From the NCBI GenBank assembly GCA_900539525.1, contig UQCM01000085.1:1-8487 (forward strand): DNA of 8,487 nt, given 5' to 3'. The position numbers and the translations under genes are program-made. The stretch comes from an uncultured Blautia sp. GTDB lineage: Bacteria > Bacillota > Clostridia > Lachnospirales > Lachnospiraceae. Each line of letters opens with the position of its first letter. Position 1 is the stretch's first letter. The notes beneath the pieces are model-generated. The model was not told where the DNA came from, ran no database searches, and saw only the letters and a list, made by a program, of their open reading frames with translations. Of the stretch, positions 1-5,766 are shown in pieces.

Positions 1-3
1 GAA

Positions 4-53
4 GAATGCTTCGCATTCGACCACACCGCGGCAAGTACGCCAAGGCGTACTTG
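4..53. repeat. Two tandem palindromes, likely a dispersed extragenic repeat
   Basis: Two hairpin-forming units lie next to each other. The first is GAATGC-TTC-GCATTC at 4-18. The second is a perfect 10-base inverted repeat, CAAGTACGCC (32-41) and GGCGTACTTG (44-53), with only AA between, so it could extrude as a cruciform. A CCGCGG palindrome lies between them at 26-31. No T-run follows on either strand, so it does not look like an intrinsic terminator. The frame upstream of rnr is open through this DNA, but its translation is unlike the start of RNase R. I infer a multicopy intergenic element; only a genome search can show this. Confidence 0.55.
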
Positions 54-158
54 AACGGACGCTATACTAGAAAATTCCTCCTGCTTTTCTATATAACAAA
101 ACTCTCCGGAAGACGCACACGAAGGTCCTGTGTGCCAGAACATGAAAGTGAGAATAGA

Positions 159-2288
159 ATGGAAAAAGATTTATTAGAAAAAAGAAAGCAGGTTCTTTTA
201 AGCCTGTTGAACGACAAACAGTATGTACCGATGAAAATCAAGGAGCTGGCAATGATTCTTCAGGTGCCAAAGGAAAACAGAAGTGAGCTTCTTGAGGTTC
301 TCGACGAGTTGATAAAGGATGGAGAAATAGAGCTTAGTAAGCGTGGAAAATACAGAATTGCCGAAGTACCGTTATTTACCGGAAGGTTTTCAGGTAATGC
401 CAGAGGCTTTGGATTTGTAGAGGTAGAAGGACAGGATACAGATATTTTTGTATCGGAAGCGAATACAGGAAATGCGGTTCATGGTGACACAGTACAGGTA
501 TCTCTTCTGCGGGAAAAGACAGGCAGGCGGCGGGAGGGGGTCATAGTTAAAGTAATATCCCATGAGATTACAGAAATCGTAGGGACTTATCAGAAAAGCC
601 GTAATTTCGGTTTTGTAGTTCCTGACAATCAGAAATTCACAAAAGATATCTTTATTCCTGCAGAGTGTTCGAAAGGTGCGGTAAATGGTCATAAAGTAAT
701 TGTGGAAATTACAGATTACGGCAGCGGCAGTAAAAAACCTGAAGGAAGGATCAGGGAGATCATTGGCCATATCAATGATCCGGGAACGGATATCCTGTCG
801 GTAGTATGTTCTTATGAACTTCCTGTAGAATTTCCGGAGAAGGTGTTGAATCAGGCAGAGCGCGTCGGCTGTGAGGTGAGTGCCGCCGACCGGGAAGGAA
901 GACTGGATCTTCGGGACTGGCAGATCGTGACGATCGATGGTGAGGATGCCAAGGATCTGGATGACGGAATATCTCTGACAAAAGAAGGGGAAATCTACCA
1001 TCTGGGGGTGCATATTGCAGATGTTTCCAATTATGTGCAGGAAAACAGTGCATTGGACAGAGAAGCTTTAAAGCGTGGAACCAGTGTCTATCTGGTAGAT
1101 CGCGTGATTCCCATGCTTCCGCACAGGTTATCGAATGGTATCTGTTCCCTGAACGAAGGAGTAGACAGACTGGCGTTAAGCTGCCTGATGGATGTAGATG
1201 CGAAAGGAAACGTAGCAGGGCACAGGATTGTTGAGACAGTCATACGATCCAAACGGAGAATGACCTATACAAGCGTAAAAAAAATACTCACAGGTGATGA
1301 GGAGGAGATTATAAAATATGAGGAATTTGTTCCCATGTTTCGTCTCATGGAAGAACTGGCGGATCTGCTGAGAGAAAAAAGGAAAAAGAGGGGATCTATT
1401 GATTTTGATTTTCCGGAATCAAAGATCATCCTGGATGAACAGGGACATCCTGTTGCTGTCAGCCCTTATGACAGAAATGTAGCTACAAAGATTATTGAGG
1501 ATTTTATGCTTCTGGCAAATGAGACAGTGGCTCAGGATTTTTACTGGCAGGAAATCCCGTTCCTGTATCGTACACATGAGAATCCTGATCCTGAAAAGAT
1601 CCGGCAGCTTGCACTTTTCATCAATAATTTCGGGTATGCGATAAAGAATAACAGGGACGAGATCCATCCGAAGGAACTGCAGAAACTGCTGGCAAAGATC
1701 GAAGATTCTCCGGAGGAAGCGCTGATCAGCCGCCTGACACTGCGTTCCATGAAGAGGGCACAGTATACGGTGGAATGTACCGGGCATTTCGGACTGGCTG
1801 CAAAATACTACTGTCATTTTACATCACCCATCAGGCGTTATCCTGATCTTCAGATTCACAGAATCATAAAAGAAACGCTGCGTGGAAAGATGAATCAGGA
1901 ACGGCTCAGCCATTACAGTGCAATACTGCCGGAGGTGGCGTCTCATTCCAGCCGGACGGAGCGGAGGGCAGACGAGGCAGAGCGTGAGACAGAAAAGCTG
2001 AAGAAGGCAGAGTTTATGGAGAAACATCTTGGAGAAGTCTTTGATGGAGTGATTTCAGGGATCACCAGCTGGGGATTCTATGTCGAACTGGAAAATACGA
2101 TAGAAGGCATGGTACATGTGACAAATCTGTATGATGACCGTTACTATTACCGTGAAGAGAGCTATGACATGGCAGGTGTTGAGACAGGTAAGGTATATAA
2201 GCTGGGGCAGAAAGTGAAAGTGCGTGTGATCGGAGCAGACAGGAAAAGTTGTACCGTTGATTTTGAAATGGCAGAGGAAGGAGTGTGA
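159..2288 (+). CDS. rnr: Ribonuclease R (RNB-family 3'-5' exoribonuclease)
   Basis: This processive 3'-to-5' hydrolytic exoribonuclease degrades structured RNA and, with tmRNA-SmpB, non-stop mRNA in the cytoplasm. The 709-residue protein shows the family order: an N-terminal winged-helix region (about 1-70), cold-shock/OB domains (about 70-230, with RGFGFVEVE and NFGFVVPD), the RNB catalytic domain (about 250-570) and a C-terminal S1 domain (about 625-703). The metal-binding acidic cluster is intact: D260, D266, D268 and D269 in IDGEDAKDLDDGI, matching the spacing of D272/D278/D280 in the E. coli enzyme. The downstream HFTSPIRRYPD motif (553-563) is also present. The ATG at 159 is preferred because RNase R similarity begins there; a weak AAAGTGAGA lies six bases upstream. 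The frame stays open back to position 6, but those residues come from repeat DNA. The protein stops soon after S1 and lacks the long basic tail of the E. coli enzyme, as is usual in Firmicutes. Confidence 0.96.
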   Translation: MEKDLLEKRKQVLLSLLNDKQYVPMKIKELAMILQVPKENRSELLEVLDELIKDGEIELSKRGKYRIAEVPLFTGRFSGNARGFGFVEVEGQDTDIFVSEANTGNAVHGDTVQVSLLREKTGRRREGVIVKVISHEITEIVGTYQKSRNFGFVVPDNQKFTKDIFIPAECSKGAVNGHKVIVEITDYGSGSKKPEGRIREIIGHINDPGTDILSVVCSYELPVEFPEKVLNQAERVGCEVSAADREGRLDLRDWQIVTIDGEDAKDLDDGISLTKEGEIYHLGVHIADVSNYVQENSALDREALKRGTSVYLVDRVIPMLPHRLSNGICSLNEGVDRLALSCLMDVDAKGNVAGHRIVETVIRSKRRMTYTSVKKILTGDEEEIIKYEEFVPMFRLMEELADLLREKRKKRGSIDFDFPESKIILDEQGHPVAVSPYDRNVATKIIEDFMLLANETVAQDFYWQEIPFLYRTHENPDPEKIRQLALFINNFGYAIKNNRDEIHPKELQKLLAKIEDSPEEALISRLTLRSMKRAQYTVECTGHFGLAAKYYCHFTSPIRRYPDLQIHRIIKETLRGKMNQERLSHYSAILPEVASHSSRTERRADEAERETEKLKKAEFMEKHLGEVFDGVISGITSWGFYVELENTIEGMVHVTNLYDDRYYYREESYDMAGVETGKVYKLGQKVKVRVIGADRKSCTVDFEMAEEGV

Positions 2289-2291
2289 CAG

Positions 2292-2759
2292 ATGGGCAAT
2301 CAATCTGTAAAACTTATTGCAAACAACAAAAAGGCATATCATGATTATTTTATTGAAGATACCTTCGAAGCCGGGATCGCACTTCATGGGACAGAAGTGA
2401 AATCCCTTCGTATGGGAAAATGCAGCATCAAAGAATCTTTTATCCGTGTGGAAAACGGAGAGGTTTTTGTGTATGGAATGCATATCAGTCCCTACGAAAA
2501 AGGAAATATTTTTAATAAAGATCCGCTGCGTGTCAGAAAGCTGCTGATGCATCGGTATGAGATCAACAAGATCACCGGTAAAATGGCGGAGAAAGGGTAT
2601 ACACTGGTGCCTTTAAAGGTCTATTTTAAAGGAAGCCTGGTGAAAGTTGAGATCGGGGTTGCAAAAGGAAAGAAACTCTATGACAAACGTCAGGATATAG
2701 CAAAAAAGGATCAGAGACGTGAGGCGGAAAAGGAGTTTAAAGTCAGGAATCTTTATTAA
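2292..2759 (+). CDS. smpB: SsrA-binding protein SmpB
   Basis: SmpB binds the tRNA-like domain of tmRNA and delivers alanyl-tmRNA to the empty A site of stalled ribosomes. The 155-residue length is normal for the family. Hallmarks are the start KLIANNKKAYHDYFIEDTFE, then GIALHGTEVKSLR, the HISPYEKGN stretch, and a basic C-terminal tail (KGKKLYDKRQDIAKKDQRR) that in SmpB reaches into the mRNA channel. The start is fixed by AAGGAG at 2278-2283, eight bases upstream and inside the end of rnr. Only three bases separate it from the rnr stop, so the two genes are almost certainly co-transcribed and probably translationally coupled. No terminator is seen before ssrA. Confidence 0.97.
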   Translation: MGNQSVKLIANNKKAYHDYFIEDTFEAGIALHGTEVKSLRMGKCSIKESFIRVENGEVFVYGMHISPYEKGNIFNKDPLRVRKLLMHRYEINKITGKMAEKGYTLVPLKVYFKGSLVKVEIGVAKGKKLYDKRQDIAKKDQRREAEKEFKVRNLY

Positions 2760-2785
2760 ATAGTTGCATTAAATGAATCGGACAC

Positions 2786-2815
2786 TTGACAGATCAGGGA
2801 AAATGTGTTTATATA
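2786..2815 (+). promoter_or_regulatory. Candidate sigma-A promoter of ssrA with dyad over the -10
   Basis: A consensus -35 TTGACA (2786-2791) is followed 17-18 bases later by TTATAT/TATATA (2809-2815), with TG just upstream as in an extended -10. Transcription would start near 2822 and give a leader of about 40 bases, to be removed from the tmRNA 5' end by RNase P. A perfect inverted repeat, TGTGTTT (2804-2810) and AAACACA (2817-2823), brackets the -10. Confidence 0.75.
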
Positions 2816-2861
2816 GAAACACACTGAAAACGTCTGCAGACCGTGCAGCATACATGCAAAA

Positions 2862-3206
2862 GGGGTTGTACTGGTTTCGACGGGGGTTTTGAAGTCTGGG
2901 AAGCCATCTGCGGGCCGGGACCGCACAGTAAACCGGAAATTAAATATAAACGCAGACGAAAATTTAGCGTACGCAGCCTAAGGGCTGCTGTCGGCCCCGG
3001 GTTACTCACAGCCTGAGTCACCGGCATCAAATGATGTGAGGCACTTTATTTCCAAAGCTTTGAGGAGATGAAAGAACTTATGAAGCTACTGAAGTCTGAA
3101 GCCTGTCATTAGGCGTCAGATGGAGGGAATGTTAAAATAATGACTGTGATGGGAGATGCCTTGATGGACAGGCTTTCGGACAGGGGTTCGATTCCCCTCA
3201 GCTCCA
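2862..3206 (+). ncRNA. ssrA: Transfer-messenger RNA (tmRNA, SsrA)
   Basis: tmRNA acts as both tRNA and mRNA in trans-translation with SmpB. The 5' end GGGGTTG (2862-2868) pairs with CAGCTCC (3199-3205) as a seven-pair acceptor stem, and A3206 is the discriminator. CCA is not encoded (ATTCCA follows), so it must be added after transcription. The conserved CTGGTTTCGACGGGG follows the 5' end, and the T-arm AGGGGTTCGATTCCCCT is near the 3' end. A first pseudoknot fits 2909-2936: TGCGG pairs with CCGCA (2921-2925), and CCGG at 2915-2918 with CCGG at 2933-2936. The tag frame follows. Length is 345 bases before CCA, normal for the one-piece form. The 5' and 3' boundaries come from the acceptor-stem fit. 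Confidence 0.97.
2952..2981 (+). other. tmRNA tag-peptide reading frame (resume codon to stop)
   Basis: The frame starting at GCA (2952) reads ADENLAYAA and ends in TAA (2979-2981), just after pseudoknot 1. With the alanine carried by tmRNA, the appended tag would be A-ADENLAYAA. The hydrophobic end with two alanines is what ClpXP-type proteases recognise; here it is AYAA rather than the common ALAA. The resume codon is inferred from position and from similarity to clostridial tags such as ADDNFAIAA. Confidence 0.85.
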
Positions 3207-3214
3207 TTCCAAAT

Positions 3215-3247
3215 ACAAAATCCGAACTCATTGAGTTCGGATTTTGT
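3215..3247. terminator. Bidirectional intrinsic terminator between ssrA and the convergent small gene
   Basis: A perfect 16-base inverted repeat (3215-3230 and 3232-3247) surrounds one central base. The core is AATCCGAACTCA with its complement, and the outer pairs are A/T, so each strand ends its stem in a T-rich stretch (GGATTTTGTTTATT on +, GGATTTTGTATTT on -). It begins nine bases after the tmRNA 3' end and three bases past the stop of the - strand gene, so it can serve both. Confidence 0.9.
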
Positions 3248-3250
3248 TTA

Positions 3251-3496
3251 TTACTCCGTTTTATTATCCATCATAAAACGCATCAGAATGGTGGCATCCT
3301 CCGGATCATGTGTTACCAGATTCAGTTCCGGGATCTCACCGTCAGAAAACAATTTTGCCATTGAGAAATACTGTGAGAGTTTGGATTTCAGATTTAAACG
3401 GATATCGTCTCCTACCAGTTCAACTTTTCCGTTACATCTGTCAACTGCCTCAAACAATTTGTCTACATTTTCAATGTTCATTAATTTGATATCCAT
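3251..3496 (-). CDS. Small HPr-fold-like protein, function unknown
   Basis: This 81-residue cytoplasmic protein has no signal peptide or membrane segment. The start at 3496 is fixed by AGGAGG (complement of CCTCCT at 3505-3510), eight bases upstream; an in-frame ATG at 3604 lacks a ribosome binding site and adds an unrelated stretch. The pattern NVDKLFEAVDRCNGKVELV, then IRLNLKSKLSQYFSM, then an acidic stretch and a C-terminal helix, resembles the central and C-terminal parts of HPr phosphocarriers (helix, strand, 'vdaKSilgi-sL'). The segment holding the phosphorylated histidine of HPr is missing and there is no histidine at an equivalent place, so it should not act as a PTS phosphocarrier. 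The HPr link is pattern recognition and could be wrong. It converges on ssrA, shares its terminator, and is divergent from the lipoprotein gene. Confidence 0.8.
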   Translation of the reverse strand: MDIKLMNIENVDKLFEAVDRCNGKVELVGDDIRLNLKSKLSQYFSMAKLFSDGEIPELNLVTHDPEDATILMRFMMDNKTE

Positions 3497-3557
3497 AATA
3501 ATTTCCTCCTCTTCTGTAAAATCAAACCGTACTTTAAAAGCACGGTCATCGGTGCTT

Positions 3558-3586
3558 ATGCTATCACTGATTTCTGAAAAATGCAA
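3558..3586 (-). promoter_or_regulatory. Candidate promoter of the small HPr-like gene
   Basis: On the - strand TTGCAT (3586-3581) and TAGCAT (3563-3558) are separated by exactly 17 bases, with TGA just before the -10. Each hexamer matches the consensus at four of six places, so this is moderate evidence. The spacer contains one copy of the 13-base repeat found again near the divergent promoter. The predicted leader is about 55 bases. Confidence 0.35.
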
Positions 3587-3667
3587 GAACAAAATTCGAC
3601 TCACAATAACGAGGGTTTTGTTTATTATTTGTCTATATCTGGAAAGGTGCTGTGATTTTTCAGAAAT
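3570..3667. repeat. Exact 13-base inverted repeat in the divergent intergenic region
   Basis: ATTTCTGAAAAAT at 3570-3582 is the exact reverse complement of ATTTTTCAGAAAT at 3655-3667. Seen from each gene the motif reads in the same direction, toward the gene it precedes. One copy sits inside the spacer of the candidate - strand promoter; the other lies 16 bases upstream of the -35 of the + strand promoter. It could bind one regulator of both genes. The region is AT-rich, so chance cannot be excluded. Confidence 0.6.
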
Positions 3668-3683
3668 ATTTCACAGATTTAAG

Positions 3684-3712
3684 TTGAAATAATTACGTTG
3701 GCGTTATACAAT
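3684..3712 (+). promoter_or_regulatory. Sigma-A-type promoter of the lipoprotein gene
   Basis: TTGAAA (3684-3689) and TACAAT (3707-3712) are separated by 17 bases, each matching the consensus at five of six places. This is the best promoter in the divergent region and would give a leader of about 35 bases before the ATG at 3754. An inverted repeat CTGTGA (3650-3655) and TCACAG (3671-3676) ends seven bases upstream of the -35. Confidence 0.65.
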
Positions 3713-3753
3713 AAGTAAGACAGGAGATGGATAATAGCAAGAAAGGGGACGGT

Positions 3754-4788
3754 ATGAGAAATAAGAAAAAATATGCAAAATCATTATTCTTTGCAGCGGC
3801 CGTAACGATTGCAGTCATGGGATGCAGCAGTCAGAACAAGGGGGCGGAAACTTCAAAAGATACTCCGTCAGCTGCAGAAAAAGAGACACAGGCTGTTCTG
3901 GAGAAGGTCACATACACATCCTCTGATGGTGGTGTTTCGATTATACTCCCTGATTCCAACTGGAAGAATACCACAGATGCAGATGGTAAACTGGTGTTTG
4001 TCTCGGATGGAGAAGGCGAGATTACGATCGATTATGCGGAAAGTAAGAAAGAACTGGCAGCTTTTGGAATCGGATCTACAGAGGAGAAGCTGAAGAAAAG
4101 ATTGCAGAAGCTGGGAGAGAATGTAGATGATCTGGAAATCAGTAATTTCCTTTTTGATAAATCTGATGGAATCCGTAAGTGTTCGTATGTGCTGAAACAC
4201 AGGAATCCGTCGGATGGGACGTATTATACGGCGGTATCAATTTCTGCACTGGAGAAGAGGGGATACCAGATAACAGCAAATATAAAAGCAGACGATACGA
4301 TACTTCTGGCATCTGTCCGGGAGTCCATGAATAGTTTTCTTGTTCTGAAGAATCCGCTGTCAGCGGAAGCTGTTACAGATGCTGACAGTGATGGTAATAT
4401 GACAGATGAATCAGCAGATGCGTCATCAGATGAAAAGAGATATTTCTTTGATGAACCGGGAAATACGATTTATGTCACGCAGAATTCTGATGGGGCATGG
4501 GTGGATCAGAATGGCATGGTTTATACATTCTACGAATACAGTGTGGAAGACAGTAACGGAACAAAGTATTACTATGATCCGCCGGCATATCGCTCGGGCA
4601 GTTCTGCAGATGCGTCAGATTCCGACAGTTCGTCTGGTTCAGATTATTATGATTTCTATGACAAAAACGGAAACTATATTAGGGCAGAACAGGATGAGAA
4701 TGGAAACTGGGTAGGTGACGATGGAAGGATATATATTTTTGGAGAGAAAGGCGTGACTGATTCGGACGGAAACTTTCATCCCTATTAG
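3754..4788 (+). CDS. Secreted lipoprotein with duplicated C-terminal W-V/F-G-E motif, function unknown
   Basis: The 344-residue protein starts with a lipoprotein signal peptide: basic MRNKKKYAK, a hydrophobic core, then VMGC with lipidated Cys24. The ATG at 3754 is chosen because AAAGGGG (3742-3748) lies five bases upstream and the signal peptide then starts properly; an in-frame ATG at 3727 has its purine run only two bases away. After a polar linker (25-50), residues about 55-205 look like a globular domain (VTYTSSDGGVSIILPDSNWK and on), weakly like PsbP/DUF1795-type lipoproteins. A Ser/Asp/Thr-rich spacer leads to two related units, about 230-275 and 299-344, each with Y-F/Y-D, a WV-(D/G)-(Q/D)-(N/D)-G core (W249, W319), Y-x-F, and V-x-DS-(N/D)-G. 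A second Ser/Asp-rich linker separates them. It should sit on the outer face of the membrane. Transcription appears monocistronic: own promoter and terminator. The role is unknown. Confidence 0.9.
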   Translation: MRNKKKYAKSLFFAAAVTIAVMGCSSQNKGAETSKDTPSAAEKETQAVLEKVTYTSSDGGVSIILPDSNWKNTTDADGKLVFVSDGEGEITIDYAESKKELAAFGIGSTEEKLKKRLQKLGENVDDLEISNFLFDKSDGIRKCSYVLKHRNPSDGTYYTAVSISALEKRGYQITANIKADDTILLASVRESMNSFLVLKNPLSAEAVTDADSDGNMTDESADASSDEKRYFFDEPGNTIYVTQNSDGAWVDQNGMVYTFYEYSVEDSNGTKYYYDPPAYRSGSSADASDSDSSSGSDYYDFYDKNGNYIRAEQDENGNWVGDDGRIYIFGEKGVTDSDGNFHPY

Positions 4789-4840
4789 AGAGTGTCATGC
4801 ATCTGTCAGCAATACGATTTATCCGGTATAAAGAACTCAG

Positions 4841-4870
4841 AGGAGTGGAAGTCACTTTCCACTCCTTTTT
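4841..4870 (+). terminator. Intrinsic terminator of the lipoprotein gene
   Basis: A perfect 10-base stem, AGGAGTGGAA (4841-4850) and TTCCACTCCT (4857-4866), encloses the six-base loop GTCACT and runs into a short T-run (4866-4870). It lies about 50 bases after the lipoprotein stop and separates that gene from the alarmone synthetase. Confidence 0.88.
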
Positions 4871-4927
4871 CAGGTACAGCTGCTGATGCTCAGCTGATAT
4901 CAAAGATCGAAAAATACGGAGGAAGAT

Positions 4928-5614
4928 ATGGAACGTGTAACGAAGTTTATTAATGAACGAATTTTGCCGGAAACAGCAAACTCGCTGTTTGAAAGTGTTA
5001 AAGATTTTGAAGAAGCAATGATGATGTACAGCTGTGCCATTCGTGAAGTACGCACGAAACTTGAGGTTTTAAATGAGGAGCTGTCAGTTCGCTATAACAG
5101 AAATCCCATTGAGTTTATTAAGACCAGGCTTAAAAAGCCGATCAGTATTCTGAAAAAAATGGAGAGCCGTGGACTGGAAGTGTCGCTGGAATCCATGATG
5201 GAAAATCTGAACGATGTCGCCGGAATCCGTGTCATCTGCTATTTTATTGATGATATTTACGATGTGGCGAGGTGGCTGTCGAGACAGGATGACATCACAG
5301 TGCTTCAGGTAAAGGATTATATCCGCAATCCGAAGTCGAACGGATATCGTAGTCTCCATCTGATTATTGAAATACCGGTCTTTTTTTCAGAAGAAAAACG
5401 GAGGATGAAAGTGGAGGTTCAGATTCGCACCATTGCAATGGATTTCTGGGCAAGCCTTGAGCATCAGCTCCGCTATAAAAAAGATCTGGAGCACGTAGAA
5501 AACGCAGAGTTGATCAGTGAAGAATTAAAACAGTGTGCGGATACGATTGCACAGACGGATGAAAGGATGCAGTCGATTCGTGAAAAGATTGGCGTTTTCA
5601 CAGAACTGACATAA
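4928..5614 (+). CDS. Small alarmone synthetase, RelP/SasA (YwaC)-like (p)ppGpp synthase
   Basis: This enzyme should transfer pyrophosphate from ATP to GTP or GDP to make (p)ppGpp, the stringent-response signal. The 228-residue length fits stand-alone small synthetases: no HD hydrolase domain before it and no TGS/ACT domains after it. Synthetase motifs are complete: NPIEFIKTRLKKPISILKK (about 58-76), the metal-binding aspartate in DVAGIRVIC (D96), VKDYIRNPKSNGYRSLHL (128-145, with Y140 and R141 in the GTP-binding loop), and EVQIRTIAMDFWASLEH (E163 onward). The PK-NGYRSLHLIIE and IRTIAMDFWASLEH stretches resemble RelP/YwaC more than RelQ/YjbM from memory; the subfamily is less sure than the function. 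GGAGGA (4918-4923) precedes the ATG. No clear promoter is seen between the upstream terminator and the start, and no T-run hairpin follows, so it may read into the response regulator. Confidence 0.93.
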   Translation: MERVTKFINERILPETANSLFESVKDFEEAMMMYSCAIREVRTKLEVLNEELSVRYNRNPIEFIKTRLKKPISILKKMESRGLEVSLESMMENLNDVAGIRVICYFIDDIYDVARWLSRQDDITVLQVKDYIRNPKSNGYRSLHLIIEIPVFFSEEKRRMKVEVQIRTIAMDFWASLEHQLRYKKDLEHVENAELISEELKQCADTIAQTDERMQSIREKIGVFTELT

Positions 5615-5650
5615 TTATCTGCTATATTAATGAACTATACCATTGACAAT

Positions 5651-5679
5651 TTGGTAAACACCTTGCCTGTAAAAATAAT
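5651..5679 (+). promoter_or_regulatory. Weak candidate promoter of the two-component operon
   Basis: TTGGTA (5651-5656) and AATAAT (5674-5679) are 17 bases apart. A better -35, TTGACA, is at 5643-5648 but has no good -10 at normal spacing (TGTAAA at 5668 gives 19). A short inverted repeat TACCA (5638-5642) and TGGTA (5652-5656) frames that TTGACA. A promoter somewhere in 5640-5680 is plausible; the exact boxes are uncertain. Confidence 0.3.
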
Positions 5680-5683
5680 GAGT

Positions 5684-5735
5684 AATTGTTCAGAGCCCAT
5701 GCAGAGGCGGTTATGAGAATGGGCTTTGAACAGTT
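5684..5735 (+). repeat. Long palindromic hairpin in the leader of the response-regulator gene
   Basis: AATTGTTCAGAGCCCAT (5684-5700) pairs with ATGGGCTTTGAACAGTT (5719-5735) over 17 positions with two G-U pairs, around an 18-base loop. No T-run follows, so it is not a normal terminator; the ribosome binding site GGGAGG starts 19 bases later. The left part recurs upstream of the rRNA promoters (8251-8270, 17 of 20 identical), which points to a dispersed palindromic repeat. It could alter mRNA stability or access to the ribosome binding site. Confidence 0.7.
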
Positions 5736-5766
5736 ACGAAAAAGAATAAAAGCGGGAGGCATTTTT

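Noticed and set aside
390..1013. Long open frame on the - strand inside rnr
   Set aside because: It lies wholly antisense to the well-supported RNase R gene, has no ribosome binding site I can see and its translation resembles no known family.
2055..2552. 165-codon - strand frame across the rnr-smpB junction
   Set aside because: It is antisense to two conserved genes; its Cys/His/Phe-rich composition is typical of a shadow frame.
3190..3206. Possible attachment site for an integrative element at the 3' end of ssrA
   Set aside because: tmRNA genes are frequent integration targets, but here the native terminator follows directly and there is no integrase or repeated ssrA end in the window.
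3140..3364. + strand frame starting in the 3' part of tmRNA
   Set aside because: It runs through the tRNA-like domain and the terminator hairpin, which are functional RNA and DNA, and has no ribosome binding site.
3497..3604. N-terminal extension of the small HPr-like gene to the ATG at 3604
   Set aside because: There is no ribosome binding site for that ATG, it would cover the candidate promoter, and an ideal site serves the ATG at 3496.
3231..3692. + strand 153-codon frame in the region between ssrA and the lipoprotein
   Set aside because: It is antisense to the - strand gene that has a perfect AGGAGG site, and its Ser/Ile-rich translation looks random.
5684..5735. Terminator for the alarmone synthetase gene
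   Set aside because: The stem is strong but is followed by ACGAAAAAGAAT on the + strand with no T-run; a repeat or leader structure fits better.
5686..5766. Upstream TTG start for the response regulator, adding 27 residues
   Set aside because: The added residues are encoded by the palindromic repeat and the receiver domain begins right after the ATG at 5767, which has GGGAGG upstream.
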